From the NCBI GenBank assembly GCA_951217055.1, contig OX578278.1, positions 38,351,115 through 38,415,114 of the forward strand: a stretch of 64,000 bases of DNA, in the 5' to 3' direction. The notes below the pieces were generated by a model. The model was not told the origin of the DNA. It saw nothing but the letters and a program-made list of their open reading frames with translations, and ran no database searches. Of this stretch, positions 1 through 10,169 are shown in pieces. Origin of the DNA: Gerris lacustris (Eukaryota > Arthropoda > Insecta > Hemiptera > Gerridae). Each line of letters starts with the position of its first letter. Within the stretch, counting starts at the first letter, position 1. A program made the translations under genes and the position numbers.

Positions 1-1327
1 ACTGGCTTCAATTCTACAACCAAGAAATTCGCTTTAAGATAATAAAACTCAAAGTGATTCTAGAATAAAACCTAAGTGGTTTGTTCAAGCCTCTATTAAT
101 AGCATTTTTGCTAGATGTCAGATTCCAACCTCTGTTTTTTTTTACTGCTCTCTTTTTCTTAAGCGTTTCAACTCATCTCACTGGCACTGAAGATGGTAAA
201 TGACCACAATTTCGGCATTTCCAGCCACACTGACCAAAGCAAACTGCAAGTCATAGAACAGCCAATTTTCATCCCAGTTCAGGGCAGAGAACACAGTTTT
301 CTTAACTACAGAAATATGGGAGACCACACAAATTGAAATGCCAGTATTGAAATCCACTAGTGTCAGGTAGGCTTCGTGTGGTGTAGCTCTGCCCTGCCCA
401 GCATTGCCTCTTAATTCGTGCGGTTTTGTATACTTCCACGGTTGAAAAAAACAGTGCTGTCCTGCTCTGCATCTCAATTTCCTTCGGGTTTAACCTTTGG
501 CAGTGTGGGAAAATTAAGGGATAGCCAATGAGAGCTCGAGATTTGGGATCTGATCTTCTAGTCATCAAACTTTCAAGCTCTCATTGTCTTCCCACCAAAG
601 TTTTTGATTTGCCTACACTGTCAAAAGTGAAAACTCATCTCGACCAGACTATAACCAATTATTAAAGACCTTGCACAGCTGCTGACTTTTACCCTTATAC
701 CAGGAAAACCTAGAGAAGATTATACATATCTTAAACCATTTTAAGTAATATATTATAAAAATAAAATACAATTAAAAGTTATTTAGTTTTTTTATTTAAT
801 AATATTCTAAACAAAGAAACATCACTCTATAGCTAATATAAATAAAATAATTCTAAAAATGACATCCCCCCCCCCCTCCCAGTGAAAATTATTTCAGTAG
901 CTGGGCTTGTTTAATAAACTGCCAAGAGAAAGGAAAATCAACACTTTTTATACAGAAGGAATTAAATTCCCTAGTCTGACAATTCTTAGACTAAAGCATA
1001 TATGTTTTACCATTAATCTATATAGCCTTTGGTAAAAGTGAATTGTAAGGTGCTGATTACAGAATCGAAGTACAAAATTAATTTTTTGCCTTTGAATTTT
1101 CAACGACGCTCTGTACCGCTTCACGGTGCTCCGCTCATTTTCTGAAGAAAAACAACCCTGCTGCATATAGACCAGGTAGAGGTCTAAATTGAAGTACAAA
1201 ATTCGATGGCACCGTACAATTCACTTTAGCCAGCCATTTAATACATCAACAAATTCAAGGCCACCATGAAGCCAAGATCAAAGGAATATTTATAATGGGT
1301 AATATATTATACCTCGTCAAGACGTAC
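1..1327. other. left-edge stretch, probably PEX6 intron or flank
   Basis: Because the PEX6-like exon on the minus strand ends at a splice donor at 1327/1328, this stretch should be the beginning of its next intron. I looked for an AAA Walker A motif on the minus strand and did not see one. The stretch is AT-rich with a C-run near 865. Only one weak coding-like block, at 178-477, stands out and it is listed separately. Confidence 0.4.
178..477 (-). other. weak coding-like block, unidentified
   Basis: This is an open stretch of 99 codons on the minus strand with less AT bias than its surroundings. I do not recognise it securely. Part of its C-terminal half (a W-D-E-N-W-L-F run followed by a hydrophobic strand) vaguely recalls the start of a WD-repeat protein such as PEX7, but no repeat register is visible. 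The first half reads differently in the overlapping frame, so a frameshifted relic is possible. It may equally be a chance ORF. Confidence 0.15.
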
Positions 1328-2189
1328 CTTTTACAGAGTTTCTGAAGAAAGATCTAAACCACTGTGAAAGAACTCTACAGTGGTTCTCCAATCCAAGAGG
1401 AACTACTGTCGTTGTAGTAGATAATTTAGAAACATCAAACAGCCGATACTTGGTTGACGGAACAAATGACTGGACATTATTTGATTGGTAAACTGAAGTT
1501 TCTTCGCCAATCATAAACCCAGAGACATTTGTATCCTCGTTAGGAACAGTGACTTCTTCAACTCTCAAATAAACATTTTTATTGATATTGAACGGGGTGT
1601 AAAAACTTAAATTTATCGATAGCAAATCCTTCACGTGACAGTAATGTTTGCGTTTCATAAAATTTTCAACTGCTTTCTCTAAAACAATTGCATCAATATC
1701 CTCCTGTATTTCAACCGGTAAAATCTTAATCGACCTTGCAATAGCAAAATTGCCGGGGTTATTGATAAGTTCGATAAAAATATCAAAAAATAATTTATCA
1801 CAAGGTATAGTCGAGAGCGACTGTTTAATATTAAAAAGTAAAACGTCGGAACAAAGAACAGTTTGATTAGGAATCGTCCGACAGTATAAAATTTGTATAT
1901 TTCTACAATAAATTCTATCTTTACATTTAAAAATAACTTTGAACCATTTTAAACTGTTAGTCCTTCCACGTACCACCAAACAATTATCACATAAACCACT
2001 TAAACCGTATTTTCTAAAGATTATTTCGATAAAACATTGAGGTACCGAATAAAGAGATGAGTACCTGTGACGAATAAAAGAGTAAAAATATTCGGCCCAT
2101 CGAACCGGGTCGTGTTTTCTACTATTAAATCTGTTATAAAATATATTTGCAAGAAAATAAAAAATATTAACGAGCGAGTGTTCTGACAT
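1328..2189 (-). CDS. Pex6: PEX6-like peroxisomal AAA-ATPase, 5' coding exon (partial)
   Basis: PEX6 pairs with PEX1 in the AAA-ATPase complex at the peroxisomal membrane that extracts ubiquitinated PEX5 for recycling. The exon encodes about 287 residues of the non-catalytic N-terminal region. Identification rests on the last 90 or so residues. These follow the order seen in animal PEX6: a D-L-L-S strand, a Y-L-R-V-E-E-V strand (the F-F-K-V-K-T-V position in human), a stretch ending E-T-S-V-Y, a V-P-S step, then P-L-G-L-E just ahead of the first ATPase domain. The start is the first ATG after an in-frame TGA two codons upstream, with A at -3. The exon ends AAG before GTACGT at 1327, leaving one base of a split codon. 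The ATPase domains lie off the left edge. The family call is by remembered pattern, not by alignment. Confidence 0.65.
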
Positions 2190-2527
2190 AGTTAATCAAA
2201 CCTCTTGACTTTTTAAAATTAAAAATTGTTGACTTTATAACCTGAACCAAAACATAAAACCTTTTCGAAAGGTTCTTTATTTTTTTATCGCCGAGAGCAT
2301 CGAAATAATATACAGATTCATTCATATCAAAATCAGACGCTATGTTGGTTGGTATATTATAGTATTTACATCTATAATATATTATAATAAATAATTTAAA
2401 AAATTATTAAGTACATAATGTACTATATTTATATACTTTATAATGTACTATTAGACATGATTGTTTTTTGCATCCCTTGTAATTTAAACAATATCCAATG
2501 GGAGAAAGCAAATTCCGGATTCCGGAC
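2190..2527. other. intergenic, 5' side of PEX6-like gene
   Basis: This AT-rich spacer lies between the PEX6-like start codon and the piggyBac-like element. It should contain the PEX6 promoter on the minus strand, but I see no clear TATA box or initiator. It includes a run of TA-rich repeats around 2350-2450. Confidence 0.4.
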
Positions 2528-3531
2528 TTAACCCTTTGACTGCGGTAGGACGCACCATGTGCGTCACATACTGTCTCTTTAGAGAAACTGCATGACGCCT
2601 ACGGTGCGTCATGGACAGAAAAAAAACCTCTCTCCAAAAAAGGAGTGGGGGAGCCTCTGCCATATGATATCGGTTTGGAAGAGGGGTGGCCATGTTCGTA
2701 ATAGTCCAAGGGTTGTATGGAGTGAGTCGTTCTCGTTTCCTTTGTTTTTGTGCTTAGTAACGCGAGTTTTTGCTTTCTCTTTTTTTCTGGCCCCTCAGTA
2801 CGCTACACGCATATGGTAAATTATACAGCATTTTTTTATTGATAAAAGTAAGCCATTAGCTAGCATTACTTGTGTATTTACTCATTTTTAGGGATATTAT
2901 TTGACAAGTTTAGATTTTTTTAACTGGGGCACTAAACATTGCTTTCTTCAAAACGACATGACGCCCACGGTGCGTCATTAATGACGCACCTGTTGCGTCT
3001 CACCGTTTTCCTAACATTTTGCTCTTCCCATTTTTTATTTTATTTTATTTTTTCTTTCTTCCGATTTATATAAATTTCTAAAATAAATACTTTAGATGGC
3101 TGGGGTGAAAAGAAACTTTAAAAAAAAAAATATTTTTATACATATATCAATAGTTATGAATAATTAGTAAGGTCCAAGTGTTTACATGTTTCAATTACAC
3201 GATACATTTTACAAACTTGTTATTTTTTTACGTATTGAATAATAAAATAAGTAAAAATAGAATATTAATACCATGACGCACACGATGCGTCATGGTGACG
3301 CATATGGTGCGTCATGCCCGTTTCAGTGATAAATTGTCCTTTCTGTGGCTGCATGACGCACATGGTGCGTCATAATGTTTTTGTTATGTTTATAAACAAT
3401 AAACATAAGAAAAACGATTCTGATGCAATTTCATGCATATCTGAGTCCGGACTAACATAAATAAATGAAAAAAAAAATCCGTTCCCAGGAAGGACTTTTT
3501 TCTCTCTTCTATGCCGCAGTCAAAGGGTTAA
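2528..3531. mobile_element. non-autonomous piggyBac-like element with TTAA target duplication
   Basis: TTAA flanks both sides (2528-2531 and 3528-3531). The ends are inverted repeats: CCCTTTGACTGCGG on the left and its exact complement on the right. TTAA target sites with CCCTTTG-type termini are the hallmark of piggyBac-like elements. There is no transposase reading frame. The interior carries several palindromic pairs of the form TGACGCAC, a short spacer, GTGCGTCA: near 2550-2570, 2591-2611, 2957-3000, 3273-3318 and 3351-3373. These resemble subterminal transposase-binding repeats. The element is 1000 bp counting one TTAA. Confidence 0.85.
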
Positions 3532-3603
3532 TATTGCCACTGTAGTAGTATAAGTTATATTGTGGTAATTTTGTACATTTTTATTTTTTCATACACATAC
3601 GCA

Positions 3604-4636
3604 GTATATACAGGGTGGTCCAAAAGTCTCCCCCCCCCCCCCCCCTCTTAACTTTTGATCGGTTTGAGATGAATTAATGAAACTTGGGGGATCTCTACTA
3701 TGCAAAGGGAAGTTTGTTTTCATGCTATCGCCCACAAGGGCAACCACCATATTTTTGATAGCATATTTGGATTCTACGGTGAAAAATAATAAACTTTTAC
3801 TTGAAACTATTTTTTTTTTTTTTATTTCCAATAAAAAAAAATCAATCCTACAGGGGGGCAAAGATAGCAAAATAACCCTTCCGATAATACGTTGTAAAAT
3901 CTAAACGGTTAGTGATAAATTTATGAAACTTAGGGGATCCGTACCATGTAAGGGGAAGTTTGTTTTCATGCAATCGCGCAGTAGGGGCAACCACCTATTT
4001 TGCCCCCAGGCCACCTAACTTCAAAATTTTAACTAAGATTTATATTTTTGATAGCAGATTTAGATTCTACGGCGAAAAATAAAAATATTTTACTTGAAAC
4101 TTTTTTTCTATCTCCAATATTTTGCCCCCTATAGGGAGGCAAAGGTATAAAAATGGTAAATTTCAGCGCCTGGGGGCAAAATGGTGATTGCCCCTAGTAC
4201 TCGAGTGGACGAATACACACTTCCCTTTACATGGTACAGATCCCCCAAGTTTTATTACTTTATTTCTTACCGTTTAGATTTTATAACGATCTAAGAGTTA
4301 TTTTTTTACTATTTCTGAAGCATTATTTGCTATCATTGGCCCCCTGCAGGGGGCAAAATATTGGTGATAGAAAAAATAGTTTCAAGAAAAAATAGTTTCA
4401 AGTAAAAGTTTATTATTTTTCTCCGTAGAATCTAATTATGCTATCAAAAATATACATTCCAATTTGAAATTTTGAAGTTGGGTGGCCTGGGGGTAAAGTG
4501 GGTGGTTGCCCCTACTGCGCGATTGCATGAAAACATCCTTTGCATGGTAGAGATCCTCCAAGTTTCATTAATTTATCTCAAACCGTTCAAAAGTTAAGAG
4601 GGGGGGGGGGAGACTTTTGGACCACCCTGTATATAC
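3604..4636. mobile_element. foldback element with long nested inverted repeats
   Basis: The outer ends are inverted copies of ACAGGGTGGTCCAAAAGTC next to TATATA, each followed inward by a C- or G-tract and about 100 bp of matching arm (start of left arm 3604-3740, right arm 4500-4636). A second, related pair of arms lies inside, at 3895-3990 and 4195-4290, sharing the phrase on both strands around CCATGTAAGGGGAAG. No protein is encoded. The TA-rich edges suggest a TA target site, as in Tc1/mariner-type MITEs, but I cannot assign the superfamily. Confidence 0.75.
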
Positions 4637-4689
4637 AAAGAAAAATCGGTCCGAGACAACTCAGGCACACTTTCTCATATATGAGTTCA

Positions 4690-4960
4690 TAATTACACCC
4701 AGTAAAAATGTCTTCCATTTATTAGTTTTTGTAGGTACACTTTATTATTATTAAACATTTTATCAAAATTGATCATAAAAATAACTTCTCCTCGGCGGGT
4801 AAAAATCGGCCCAGTAATTTAGGCTCCACGCGCCTGTACAGACACCACTTTTTTGGACAAAGGGGACCTCAAAACGTGTAAACCCATCAAAATCTCAAAA
4901 CCGATTTTTTCCTTTAGCAACATTAGCTGGATTGTTATTTGAAATTTTGGAAATCAGGTC
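4690..4960 (+). repeat. dispersed repeat family C copy
   Basis: This shares phrases with 8691-9010 (inverted), 48360-48665, 49440-50075 and 59700-59830. The common core is CAGTAGTTTAGGCTCCA with small changes, followed by a cagac-rich stretch and CACTTTTTTGGAC. No coding capacity is seen. Copies are ragged, so the true ends are unclear. Confidence 0.6.
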
Positions 4961-5984
4961 AACCAGCCAGCGGTTCAGAATATTTTCCCCATTGTTATTT
5001 CTGAAGTTTATTGCGGGTCGTAGTATGATTTTGAAGGTCAGATATTTTCTTGCAGGTCAGGCAGAAATAATAGTTTTAAAAAGCTGATTACCCATAGGGA
5101 ATATATACTGTGTCCCATAAGACATCAGTAAATAACAATAGAGAATACAAATTCTGGTATGCAAAATATTTTGCATGTTGACCCGACCTGACCTGCAAAT
5201 TAGTATCTCCATTGCCTGAATAAAGAAAAATACCCTGAGTCAGAGCTGAGGTATTAATTACAAATAAAAGCTATATTTAAATATTATGTAATTAAAAGCT
5301 ATTTGTCTGAAATCAACTTTTTCCGGCACTAACACTTTTAATTTACATTGAACCATGATAAGAAATCACAAGCAATAAAATTAATATAAATTTCAATTTA
5401 CCATATTTCGCCACACATATTAAATATTTTTCAAAAGAACACGAATACTGTCATCAACAATAAACGTAAATGTACAATGTATAATGCACAATGTACGTAA
5501 TGTATAATGTAAAAGTCTAATGGTAGGAAGAGAACACTATCAACACAAAAGATTTGCTATAAAAATGTGTTTATTATACATAAAATAAATTATAGCTTAA
5601 AAATAGGTTTATTAAGCAATTTTTGACAAGTAGTTACAAAACCGAACTGGATGCAGGGTCTTGAATCTGGCAGGAAATTGTAGAAATTCATAGAAAGACT
5701 CGTCAGGAGATGGAGTCGAACTGCAATTTGTTGGATTCAGACAATGCCTTGCTCAGAAATACAGATAATAATTACCTTTTATTACATGTGTTATAATCAT
5801 ACACGATCCTGCTATAGAAGGGTCAGTTATTGTGATGTCTACTTTTGTTAGATTTAATCAATAATTCAATAAAAATATTGATTGAGCAATTTTTTTTTTT
5901 GGCTAGATATGATCTAAAATAAAGACCTGTGGGAATAAACAGCAAAAGTCCATCAAAATTCAATTAAGAGAACATAAATGAGTC
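4961..5984. other. intergenic, nothing recognised
   Basis: AT-rich sequence with short reiterations such as several ATAATGTA-type words near 5470-5515. I see no gene, RNA or clear element. Confidence 0.4.
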
Positions 5985-6245
5985 AGGATTGTCTATACAC
6001 CGAGGAAATAAAAAGATAAATTGAGTAAAAGGCCTTAAAGTGGAACCCACAAGGCTCAAGAAAAATCAGGAAACCAAGAAAGACTTCGAGATGGGCGATA
6101 GATGAAGATATAAGGCACAGAGGGAAAAAGTGGCAAGAAGTAAAGGTGATTAGTTAAGACCAAAGGAAGTGGTGGGAATTCATAAAGGCCATATGCTCCA
6201 ACACAGATAGACAGAAAATAATAACTAAGTAAGTAAGTAAAGTAT
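5985..6245 (+). pseudogene. LINE 3'-end fragment (C-terminal pol remnant plus tail)
   Basis: On the plus strand the frame spells a typical non-LTR retrotransposon C-terminus: a W-N-P-Q-G opening, a basic K-P-R-K-T segment, then R-G-K-K-W-Q-E-V-K, and after an in-frame stop D-Q-R-K-W-W-E-F and A-I-C-S. It ends in a short tandem tail, AAGT repeated, at 6228-6241. Such tails are usual for RTE-like LINEs. It is a 5'-truncated dead copy, lying about 400 bp beyond the stop codon of the glycerate kinase gene and in the opposite orientation. Confidence 0.65.
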
Positions 6246-6644
6246 ACTATAAATGATGTGCCTATTTAGGTTGTCAGTTAGAAGGGTGACCACATTATGA
6301 CAATATCAAGGAAGACAAATTATTAAGGTGACATAGAGTGAAGATAGAGTTGATTACACATTAATCTGAGGTGACCTGGTCCCCATCATTCTCCATGGCA
6401 TTGTGTGGGATATAACATTCCATTATGCTGGTCGTCCACTGAAAGTTGTTTCTAGTAGAGTGTTAATTGCTTTTAGGTGCTAGAGACGATTGCTAGTTAC
6501 GAGCAACTAACAGTTGGAGCGTACTCATCCATATTGTAGAGACTGATCTAAATACACAGAAAGTAATTGAACAATGTCTACTGTGGGGTTAGGGCGCTAA
6601 TGTGATGAGAAAAGTTAGGTTGGTTATTGTGGTACTAATGAACT
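6246..6644. other. 3' flank of glycerate kinase gene
   Basis: This should include the 3' UTR of the minus-strand glycerate kinase transcript. I see no canonical AATAAA on the minus strand close to the stop codon, so the cleavage site is not placed. Confidence 0.4.
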
Positions 6645-8090
6645 TCATCGATGAATTAGGAGAATATGTAGATCCATTACATTGATTCCTGTATGACCGA
6701 TTTTCAATAAATCTTGAGTCGAGTCAAACTTTTTGAAGTAATTATAAGAATCATTTGTATCTAGATAATGTTGAGGGTCTATTCCTTGTTGCTTGGCTTT
6801 AACAGACTGTCCCGGGTAAGTTAAAGCACCCGCTGCGTCTGTAGGTCCATCTATCCCGTCAGTTCCTCCACTAAGGAACATCACTTTACTCTCTGATGTC
6901 AGCTTGTCTTTATTCAGTTGATCGAATTCAGCTGAGAATCGTAGAACAAGTTCTTGATTGCGACCACCTAAACCTTTTCCTTTAACATTTACCACAGTTT
7001 CACCACCAAGGAGTAAACATATTCTTTTAGAACCACTGATCAGAACATTTTTAAACTCCGTTATTACTTTTTCACTGACTGTAAGTTGTTTTAAAATTAT
7101 AGTTACACTACTTATAAAGTCATCTGAAAGATCATCTTTGCTATTAAGAACTAAGTATGCTAATTGAGCGTAAAGCTTGCTCAGTGTTTCCACATTTCCT
7201 TCGATACAAGAAGACAATAAAACAGTGGCATAAGCTTCCTCTGTAGCTTGATTCATCACTGCTTCTAAAGCTACTCTGTTATTTGCAAGAATAATGTTCT
7301 CAACATTTTCAAATATTCTATCATCTAAATCTGAGTCTTCTTCAATAACTCTAACTATATTTTCATATCTGCTATTAAGCAAGTTGTATTTTTTAAGTAT
7401 GTCCAATGCTTTTGAAGAAGGTTCAGTATTCTTAACTGTACATCCACTAGCTATTAAATCTAATGGATCACCGACAATGTCGGAAAGAATAAAAGACACG
7501 GATCGAGCTGGATAGATATACTTAGATAGTTTACCACCTTTTACATTGCTAATTCTTTTCCTGATGCAGTTTAATTCTTTGATATCAGCACCTGACTTTG
7601 CTAAAGATTCAATTAAACTTTGTTTCTCATCAAGTTTAACACCTTGTGTAGGCTTAGATAAGAGAGCAGACCCACCACCGGAAATCATGACAAGAACCAA
7701 ATCATTCTCGGTCGCTTCTTCAGCTAATTTAACAATTTCCTCGGTGGCTCTTACTGAATTTTCATCCGGCATATTGTTTAATGCTCCATTATAAATTTTT
7801 AACTTGGAGAATTCCCTATTATTAACATTCAAGCCCTGTGGAACACTCAAGATACCTTTGTAAAATTTATTCTTTAAAATGGCTTCAGCTGTGAAAGCCA
7901 GATCAGTCACAGCTTTTCCAAAACCGATAATATAGCATTTACCATTAGACAGATCGTATTTACGTGAATTGATGATAATATGATCATTTTGGACCTTTAA
8001 AATAGAGCTGATAAGCTTCTCAGGTCTGACCGACCCTACTCCGCCTAAGAATAATTTCCTGATAAGCTGTTTTGAGGAATTTAAACACAT
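6645..8090 (-). CDS. Glyctk: glycerate kinase (GLYCTK type), complete, single exon
   Basis: Glycerate kinase phosphorylates D-glycerate to 2-phosphoglycerate in serine and fructose breakdown. The 481-residue product is close to the usual size (about 520 in human). Visible family marks are G-F-G-K-A at residues 56-60, the phosphate-loop-like S-G-G-G-S-A-L-L at 137-144, C-I-R-K-R-I-S-N-V-K-G-G-K at 174-186, L-S-D-I-V-G-D-P at 202-209, a G-G-R-N-Q-E-L-V-L motif of the MOFRL domain, T-D-G-I-D-G-P-T-D-A-A-G at 410-421, and a closing H-T-G-I-N-V-M-D-L-H-I. The start is the first ATG after an in-frame TAA four codons upstream (8100-8102), with A at -3. No frameshift or stop interrupts it. The absence of introns could be natural or reflect an old retrocopy, but the frame is intact and all family motifs remain. 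Confidence 0.95.
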   Translation of the reverse strand: MCLNSSKQLIRKLFLGGVGSVRPEKLISSILKVQNDHIIINSRKYDLSNGKCYIIGFGKAVTDLAFTAEAILKNKFYKGILSVPQGLNVNNREFSKLKIYNGALNNMPDENSVRATEEIVKLAEEATENDLVLVMISGGGSALLSKPTQGVKLDEKQSLIESLAKSGADIKELNCIRKRISNVKGGKLSKYIYPARSVSFILSDIVGDPLDLIASGCTVKNTEPSSKALDILKKYNLLNSRYENIVRVIEEDSDLDDRIFENVENIILANNRVALEAVMNQATEEAYATVLLSSCIEGNVETLSKLYAQLAYLVLNSKDDLSDDFISSVTIILKQLTVSEKVITEFKNVLISGSKRICLLLGGETVVNVKGKGLGGRNQELVLRFSAEFDQLNKDKLTSESKVMFLSGGTDGIDGPTDAAGALTYPGQSVKAKQQGIDPQHYLDTNDSYNYFKKFDSTQDLLKIGHTGINVMDLHILLIHR

Positions 8091-8690
8091 TTTCCTTTGT
8101 TATCTATTTACGATTAACTGAATTACGTAACTACTATCTTTTTACGATTCTAATAAGATTAAATATCAAAACAACTAAACTCTCTTTAATAATAGATTTA
8201 ATTAAAATGGCTGATCTAAACAAATATTTGATGCAGTTTAATTCACATTGTATTCAAACACTTAAAACAATTAGCTGGTTCTGAGAAGAGCTTGAATGGT
8301 AATTGATTCACTATCACAAACCAAGCAAATAATAAATACGCAGGCACAGATTAGATTCCAAGAGTGTTTCAATTTTAAATTATCAGTTTTATTGTTTTGA
8401 TTCTTTATCAGAAGATAACAGTTTGAAACCTTTTACTGATAAAAATATGCCAAGTTTGCTGAATTAGTTTCCTAGGAAATATTATTAAATCTAAATAAAG
8501 ACCTTTGGCAATATGGTTAATTTATAGCCCTAAAGTGATTAAAAATAATTCTTAGATTAATTTGTTTATTTTCTTTTTGCATAAATAGATATAATATAAC
8601 TAGTAAATTATAACTATAAACTAAAGATATATATATATAAATCAAATTTAATGATTTTAAGGAACATCTATGTCAAATTTGATGAAAATT
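8091..8690. other. 5' flank of glycerate kinase gene
   Basis: AT-rich region that should contain the minus-strand promoter. I see no confident TATA or initiator. There is no gene on the plus strand; the short open frame starting at 8072 is chance. Confidence 0.4.
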
Positions 8691-9010
8691 GAACGAAGCG
8701 TTTGGTTGTGACTGCGTAATAAACAAATTTACAGTCAGAGTCAGAGGTAAAGCCAAACGGTCTAGTATCGGATTGTAACAAAGATCTCGTATACATCGAT
8801 TTAATGACTAGAAGGAACATATATTTTTACTTTCTCATATACGTAATACATATAAAGACAAAGTATTGTAATGGCGCGAAAATTCGATTTCGATAGATTT
8901 ACACGCTTTAGGATCCCCAATGGTTTTTAAAATATATGTTTGTTGTCGGTGCTGGCGCGTGGAGCCTAAACTGCTGGGCCGAGTTTGATGAAATTTGGCA
9001 TACAGGTGAA
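8691..9010 (-). repeat. dispersed repeat family C copy, inverted
   Basis: The complement of 8950-8990 carries the family C core (GGCCCAGCAGTTTAGGCTCC form) seen at 4806-4830 and 49867-49895. The two copies flanking the glycerate kinase gene are in opposite orientation. Confidence 0.55.
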
Positions 9011-9222
9011 AACAGAATAATATTCACATATTTTCGACATTTGAAATAATTTTATGGCACAGTTTTAACTATTTTTAACTGCACACTAGGAAAAATATGA
9101 AATGGAAAAATACAAAATGTCAAAGTAGGTGAGGGTTTTAAAATTTTGTATTCTTACACATTTCTTCTTTCTGATGATTTTTAAATAAAATTTTGTCGCA
9201 TCTCCTAGAGAAAGAGCACTTA

Positions 9223-9432
9223 ACTATAGTAAACACATTATACTTTTTAACTCTGACAGCTTGGGAAAATCGAGAGATTTTGAGATTAGACGATTGAGAT
9301 TTTGGCGGGTAATAGGTCATTGCCCGACCTATTACCCGCCAAAATCTCAAGCTCTCATACACTCTCCTCCCATTTTTTTTCTCGATTTTCCTAAGCTGTC
9401 AGAGTTAAAAAGTATAATGTGTTTACTATAGT
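9223..9432. mobile_element. 210-bp near-perfect foldback (MITE-like)
   Basis: The outer arms, about 53 bp each starting ACTATAGTAAACACATT, match as inverted repeats with a single visible mismatch. An inner pair of about 23 bp (9295-9319 and 9326-9350 region, GATTTTGGCGGGTAATAGG) is also inverted around a loop of roughly six bases. The middle segments between outer and inner arms do not match. No protein is encoded. The low divergence suggests a recent insertion. Confidence 0.8.
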
Positions 9433-9807
9433 GAGAAAAATAACTTAAATAATGTAAATTTCCAAGACTCACTTGATTTTTCGAAACTAAAATTGACATA
9501 AATTAGTTTCCATTCAAGCAGGGCTGAACCCCTGAAGATGAAATTTCAATTTAAAATGTCTTATTCTTTTTCACCAATAGGCCAAGGAGTGTTAGCTCAA
9601 AAAAGGCCATTAACGAGAAAAAATTCAGATAAAGCTGTATTTTGGTTTATGGCTTTATTTTGGCCCCTTGATGAACATATTAATTTTTCCCTCTCGAGGG
9701 AGATCTGTTTTGGCCGCCATTTTGAAAAAAAGGGACCAAGATTCGGCTTTTAGCCAATATCTTCGTTCTCATCGATGATACGACAAAAATAGATATAGCA
9801 CATTTGT
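9433..9807. other. intergenic, nothing recognised
   Basis: No recognisable gene. A 71-codon open frame at 9538-9753 has no family resemblance that I can see. Confidence 0.35.
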
Positions 9808-10165
9808 GGTCCCGTATAAGTTTCACCCTTCTGCGCTCATTTGTTTTTCTTCTTGATGCGCACAAACATACATTTATTTACATCTATAGCTTCAAAAGTA
9901 CTTATCTGATTTGTATGAAACTTTTGTAGTTTATCGAAAGTAATCCGCCGATAGCCCTAGCTTAATTTGAACCGTCTGCGCTCTTTAACTTTTGCTAAAT
10001 TGATACTTTAATTCATGTAAAAAATCAAAACAATATTGACAGTTTTAAAAAACGGGGAAGATTAAATAAATATGACAATAATTGATTTTATTAGTATAAA
10101 ATCAATAAAGTATACAAAGTAGAACGCGAGGAAGCTATGTGCTACACTAATTGACAGAGTATTTT
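9808..10165 (-). repeat. dispersed repeat family A, inverted partial copy
   Basis: Read on the minus strand, this begins with the family A 5' end (10125-10160, AACGCGAGGAAGCTATGTG in plus orientation) and runs through the middle section, including the GTGGTCCCGTATAAG phrase at 9808. It abuts a plus-strand copy at 10170, giving a head-to-head arrangement with matching arms on both sides of 10165. Confidence 0.65.
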
Positions 10166-10169
10166 ACAT

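Noticed and set aside
2484..2819. Short open frames on both strands
   Set aside because: They lie across the left end of the piggyBac-like element and its palindromic boxes; no family marks.
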